DNA of 64,000 nt from Bacillus sp. 491mf (GTDB taxonomy: Bacteria; Bacillota; Bacilli; Bacillales; Bacillaceae_G), in the NCBI RefSeq assembly GCF_900112415.1, contig NZ_FOLV01000015.1, positions 41,986-105,985 on the forward strand, in the 5' to 3' direction. Positions 61,964-64,000 of this stretch are shown here, piece after piece. Each line of letters opens with the position of its first letter. The stretch's first letter is position 1. The position numbers were made by a program, and so were the translations under genes. The notes under the pieces were generated by a model. That model was not told the origin of the DNA and did not search any database. It worked only from the letters and a program-made list of their open reading frames with translations.

Positions 61964-62539
61964 TTGGAGGAAGAACGGTTAATTCAACAAGTAAAACACG
62001 GAGACAAAGAGGCATTTAATCAACTACTACAACCGTATATACAAAAAGCATATCAAACAGCTTATCTCATAGTAGATGATAAAGGGTTAGCGGAAGATGC
62101 GGTACAGGAATCACTCATACAAACATATGAATCTATTCATCGTTTTAATGGAGAGATTGCTTCGTTTAAGACTTGGTTTCATCAAATTTTGATTCATACA
62201 ACTTTAAAACAGAAACGAAAGAAACGTTTTGCTTTTTTGCAACCTGAAACATGGTTTCGTATAAAAGATGTGAAAACACCTGAACATAATTATCTCATAC
62301 AAGAAGAGTCGCAGATCATTCTCGATGCAGTGCAGCAATTATCTAGCAAGCATCAAATTGTTATTATTCTTTTTTACTATCAAGATTTATCTATTTTAGA
62401 AATTTCGGAAGTGTTAAATGTGAAAGAGGGGACAGTAAAGTCACGTCTTTACAAAGCGAAAGAAAAGCTGAAGGATTATTTAGCTCATACTATTTTTTTA
62501 GACCGTGATACGGAGGTGAGTGTATGGATCGACAAATAA
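61964..62539 (+). CDS. ECF-type RNA polymerase sigma factor
   Basis: A 191-residue sigma-70 protein. Region 2 is ~8-75 (DDKGLAEDAVQESLIQTYESI, then FKTWFHQILIHTTLKQKRKK). Region 4 is ~110-165 (SSKHQIVIILFYYQDLSILEISEVL, VKSRLYKAKEKLKDYL). TTG 61964 follows AAGGAGGGGAG. The next gene overlaps by 16 bp and encodes the likely anti-sigma factor. It looks like SigV/SigX-type envelope-stress sigma factors. A TGAACTTTTT element at ~61902 could be part of an ECF promoter, but the -10 is unclear. Confidence 0.9.
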   Translation: MEEERLIQQVKHGDKEAFNQLLQPYIQKAYQTAYLIVDDKGLAEDAVQESLIQTYESIHRFNGEIASFKTWFHQILIHTTLKQKRKKRFAFLQPETWFRIKDVKTPEHNYLIQEESQIILDAVQQLSSKHQIVIILFYYQDLSILEISEVLNVKEGTVKSRLYKAKEKLKDYLAHTIFLDRDTEVSVWIDK

Positions 62540-63639
62540 AGAAGGCATTTCATGAAAAAGCGAATGGAACTTCATTTCCACAGCGCGTAAATATTGAACA
62601 ACTATTACATAGTAAGAAGAAAATAACCGTCTGGAAACAGTATGTTGCGATAGCCTCTGTTGCAATTTGTTTAATAGCTACCATATTTGGATTAACGTTT
62701 CCTGCTTCTGCGCTGAGTATTCCCCTTATAAGAGATATTTATAGATTTTTTGATAACGAAAGAGTTGTACTTCATAACGAAGTTAAAATAAATAAAGAGA
62801 AAGGAGCAGGACTTTATCATGAGTATAAGAAGTACTCGAATGAACTCAATCTTACTCAGGAGAGTAACGGAATTCAATTCACTATACATGATGCGATTTA
62901 TGATGGGCAGACAGTATCTTTAACATATTCTATTGAAAGTGATCAAGATTTAGGTAACAATCCATTTACTTTGGACTTTCTAAAAATAAAAGGGGCTGGA
63001 GGCACGTCGGGAAGTAATGGAATTAAAAAAGTAGATAACTATAAGTATGTAGGTTTATATACTGCTAGTACCTTGGAGGCTACTAAAGAAGAAAGTGTAA
63101 ATATGCAATGGAATATAGAGTGCATTACAAACACAAATACAGGGAAAGAAATAAAAGGGAATTGGAACTTTGATTTCACTTTAAAGGCAACGGAAAGTAA
63201 AGAAAAACTAATTCATAGTAGTGTAGAACGAGACGGAGTAAAGGTATCTATTGAGAAATTATCCGTATCACCGATGTCATTTATCGTTTCGTATAAACAA
63301 GAAGTTTCCGAGTATATGAAAAATAGATGGGATGAAGCATATGTTGATTTGAGAATTAAAGATGATTTAGGGAATAGTTATGCCGGAGAAGGAAATGGGA
63401 GTATACGTGATGAAAGTTCTTATACTTTGAATGGAAGTAAAACATTTCAAAAAATCAATCCGAATGCAACAAAACTTATTATAACTCCTCATGTTATGTT
63501 AAGTAATCATAATGCTGATAATTATGGTGAAGCAGGAGGGGGGGGAAGTGGGGGTAGTAAATTTAATATACTAAAGAAAATTGGTAGCCAAAAAGAAGAC
63601 CTTGTATTAAAAGATATCGTTATCGAATTGGAAAAATAG
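62524..63639 (+). CDS. Anti-sigma factor with DUF4179-like domain
   Basis: A 371-residue membrane protein. A short cytosolic start (~1-38), one helix (~39-60, QYVAIASVAICLIATIFGLT) and a long outer part (~65-371), consistent with DUF4179 and DUF5643-like beta domains (FTIHDAIYDGQTVSLTYSIE; KLIITPHVMLSN). It has a Gly-rich stretch (GEAGGGGSGGSKF) near 340. It should hold the adjacent ECF sigma at the membrane until a signal. GTGAG and GAGG precede the ATG. It is the last gene before an IS1182-like element. Confidence 0.8.
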   Translation: MDRQIKKAFHEKANGTSFPQRVNIEQLLHSKKKITVWKQYVAIASVAICLIATIFGLTFPASALSIPLIRDIYRFFDNERVVLHNEVKINKEKGAGLYHEYKKYSNELNLTQESNGIQFTIHDAIYDGQTVSLTYSIESDQDLGNNPFTLDFLKIKGAGGTSGSNGIKKVDNYKYVGLYTASTLEATKEESVNMQWNIECITNTNTGKEIKGNWNFDFTLKATESKEKLIHSSVERDGVKVSIEKLSVSPMSFIVSYKQEVSEYMKNRWDEAYVDLRIKDDLGNSYAGEGNGSIRDESSYTLNGSKTFQKINPNATKLIITPHVMLSNHNADNYGEAGGGGSGGSKFNILKKIGSQKEDLVLKDIVIELEK

Positions 63640-63672
63640 CATAGTGAACAAAAGGACTGTTCTCTTTAAGTG

Positions 63673-64000
63673 AGGCCACTGAAAAAGTCCTCATAGTTCA
63701 AAAAGTGAAAGCTTCCCCGATGAAATCGAGGAAGCTTTCACTTTTTTTATGTATAATGGTTGTACTAACTCTAGGTGGTGTCTCGGATGATTTCAAAACA
63801 ACAACCTCTTAACCTTAGCCCATTCATGGCGATTTACGATATCGTCGTGCCAAAAGATAATATGCTTCGTCAATTTAATGAAATGGTTGATTTTTCTTTT
63901 GTGTTAGAGGAATTAAAGAATAAATATTGTCTCGATAACGGTCGCAATGCAGTGCCGCCCGTTCGTATGTTCAAATATTTATTGTTGAAATCCATTTTTG
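63673..64000 (+). mobile_element. Left end of an IS1182-like element (cut by window end)
   Basis: The left end shows CCACTGAAAAAGTCC, the kind of terminal repeat seen in IS1182 elements. Next is a strong hairpin GTGAAAGCTTCC / GGAAGCTTTCAC (63701-63748) that shields the transposase gene from outside reading. The transposase frame opens at 63787. The right end is beyond the window, so integrity is unknown. Confidence 0.7.
63787..64000 (+). CDS. IS1182-family transposase, N-terminal part
   Basis: The first 71 residues are seen. They read NLSPFMAIYDIVVPKDNMLR, then NEMVDFSFVLEELKNKYCLD and NGRNAVPPVRMFKYLLL. This N-terminus (LSP..A.YDIVVPKDNMLRxINE, YCxDNGRxAxxPVxMFKYLLL) is typical of IS1182-family transposases. 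ATG 63787 follows AGGTGGTG. The DDE catalytic part lies beyond the window end. Confidence 0.85.
   Translation, partial: MISKQQPLNLSPFMAIYDIVVPKDNMLRQFNEMVDFSFVLEELKNKYCLDNGRNAVPPVRMFKYLLLKSIF

Overview
The window looks like a chromosomal segment of a Bacillus cereus-group bacterium (B. cereus / thuringiensis / anthracis type). The DNA is AT-rich, with GGAGG-type ribosome sites and frequent TTG/GTG starts. It holds three Firmicute riboregulators (c-di-AMP, Asn T-box, lysine L-box). It also holds four copies of the roughly 155-bp bcr1 element, flanked by TTTAT, that is typical of this group. No rRNA, tRNA, CRISPR array or prophage was seen.

Layout. 1-9.4 kb: tail of an MFS pump, a DUF3995 protein, a c-di-AMP riboswitch driving an orphan kdpA (no kdpB or kdpC follows), a DUF445 protein, a four-gene ECF sigma/anti-sigma/membrane operon whose sigma gene seems to start at ATT, and a response regulator with a histidine kinase that has lost its ATPase domain beside a collapsed lipase gene. 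9.4-19 kb: a PLD-type synthase, a small kinase, then a dicarboxylate/amino-acid symporter, aspartase, malic enzyme and a GlnK/GlnL-like two-component system, with GlnL-type half-sites and a cre site in front. 19-30 kb: a bcr1 copy abutting an ECF41-type promoter, an epimerase and ECF41 sigma factor, an MFS gene, T-box/asnA facing L-box/lysC, and the yndGHJ-like set. 30-45 kb: a BceAB-like ABC transporter between two copies of a second repeat family, a PepSY protein, a class A PBP, an ArsR/MFS pair sharing operator motifs, a large secreted GH25 lysozyme with six SH3/GW-like repeats, and mntH. 45-64 kb: two IS3-like remnants around two small unknown genes, a three-gene ABC-2 exporter, isochorismatase-like hydrolase, a frameshifted small gene, a LysR/MFS pair, several small secreted or lipid-anchored proteins, an MFS fragment split by bcr1, kimA, a MarR/rhodanese pair, a further ECF sigma/DUF4179 anti-sigma pair, and the left end of an IS1182-like element cut by the window edge.

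How genes work together. Two potassium systems are present (kdpA under a c-di-AMP riboswitch, kimA with no recognisable one). AsnA and LysC both act in aspartate metabolism and both have RNA attenuators. The symporter/aspartase/malic enzyme set would carry aspartate or C4-dicarboxylates to fumarate/malate and on to pyruvate, and is probably controlled by the GlnKL-like pair and CcpA. Several one-component regulators (ArsR, LysR, MarR) sit beside the genes they probably control, with visible inverted or direct repeats. Signs of genome wear (truncated kinase, lipase scar, split MFS gene, IS stubs, frameshift) are scattered throughout.
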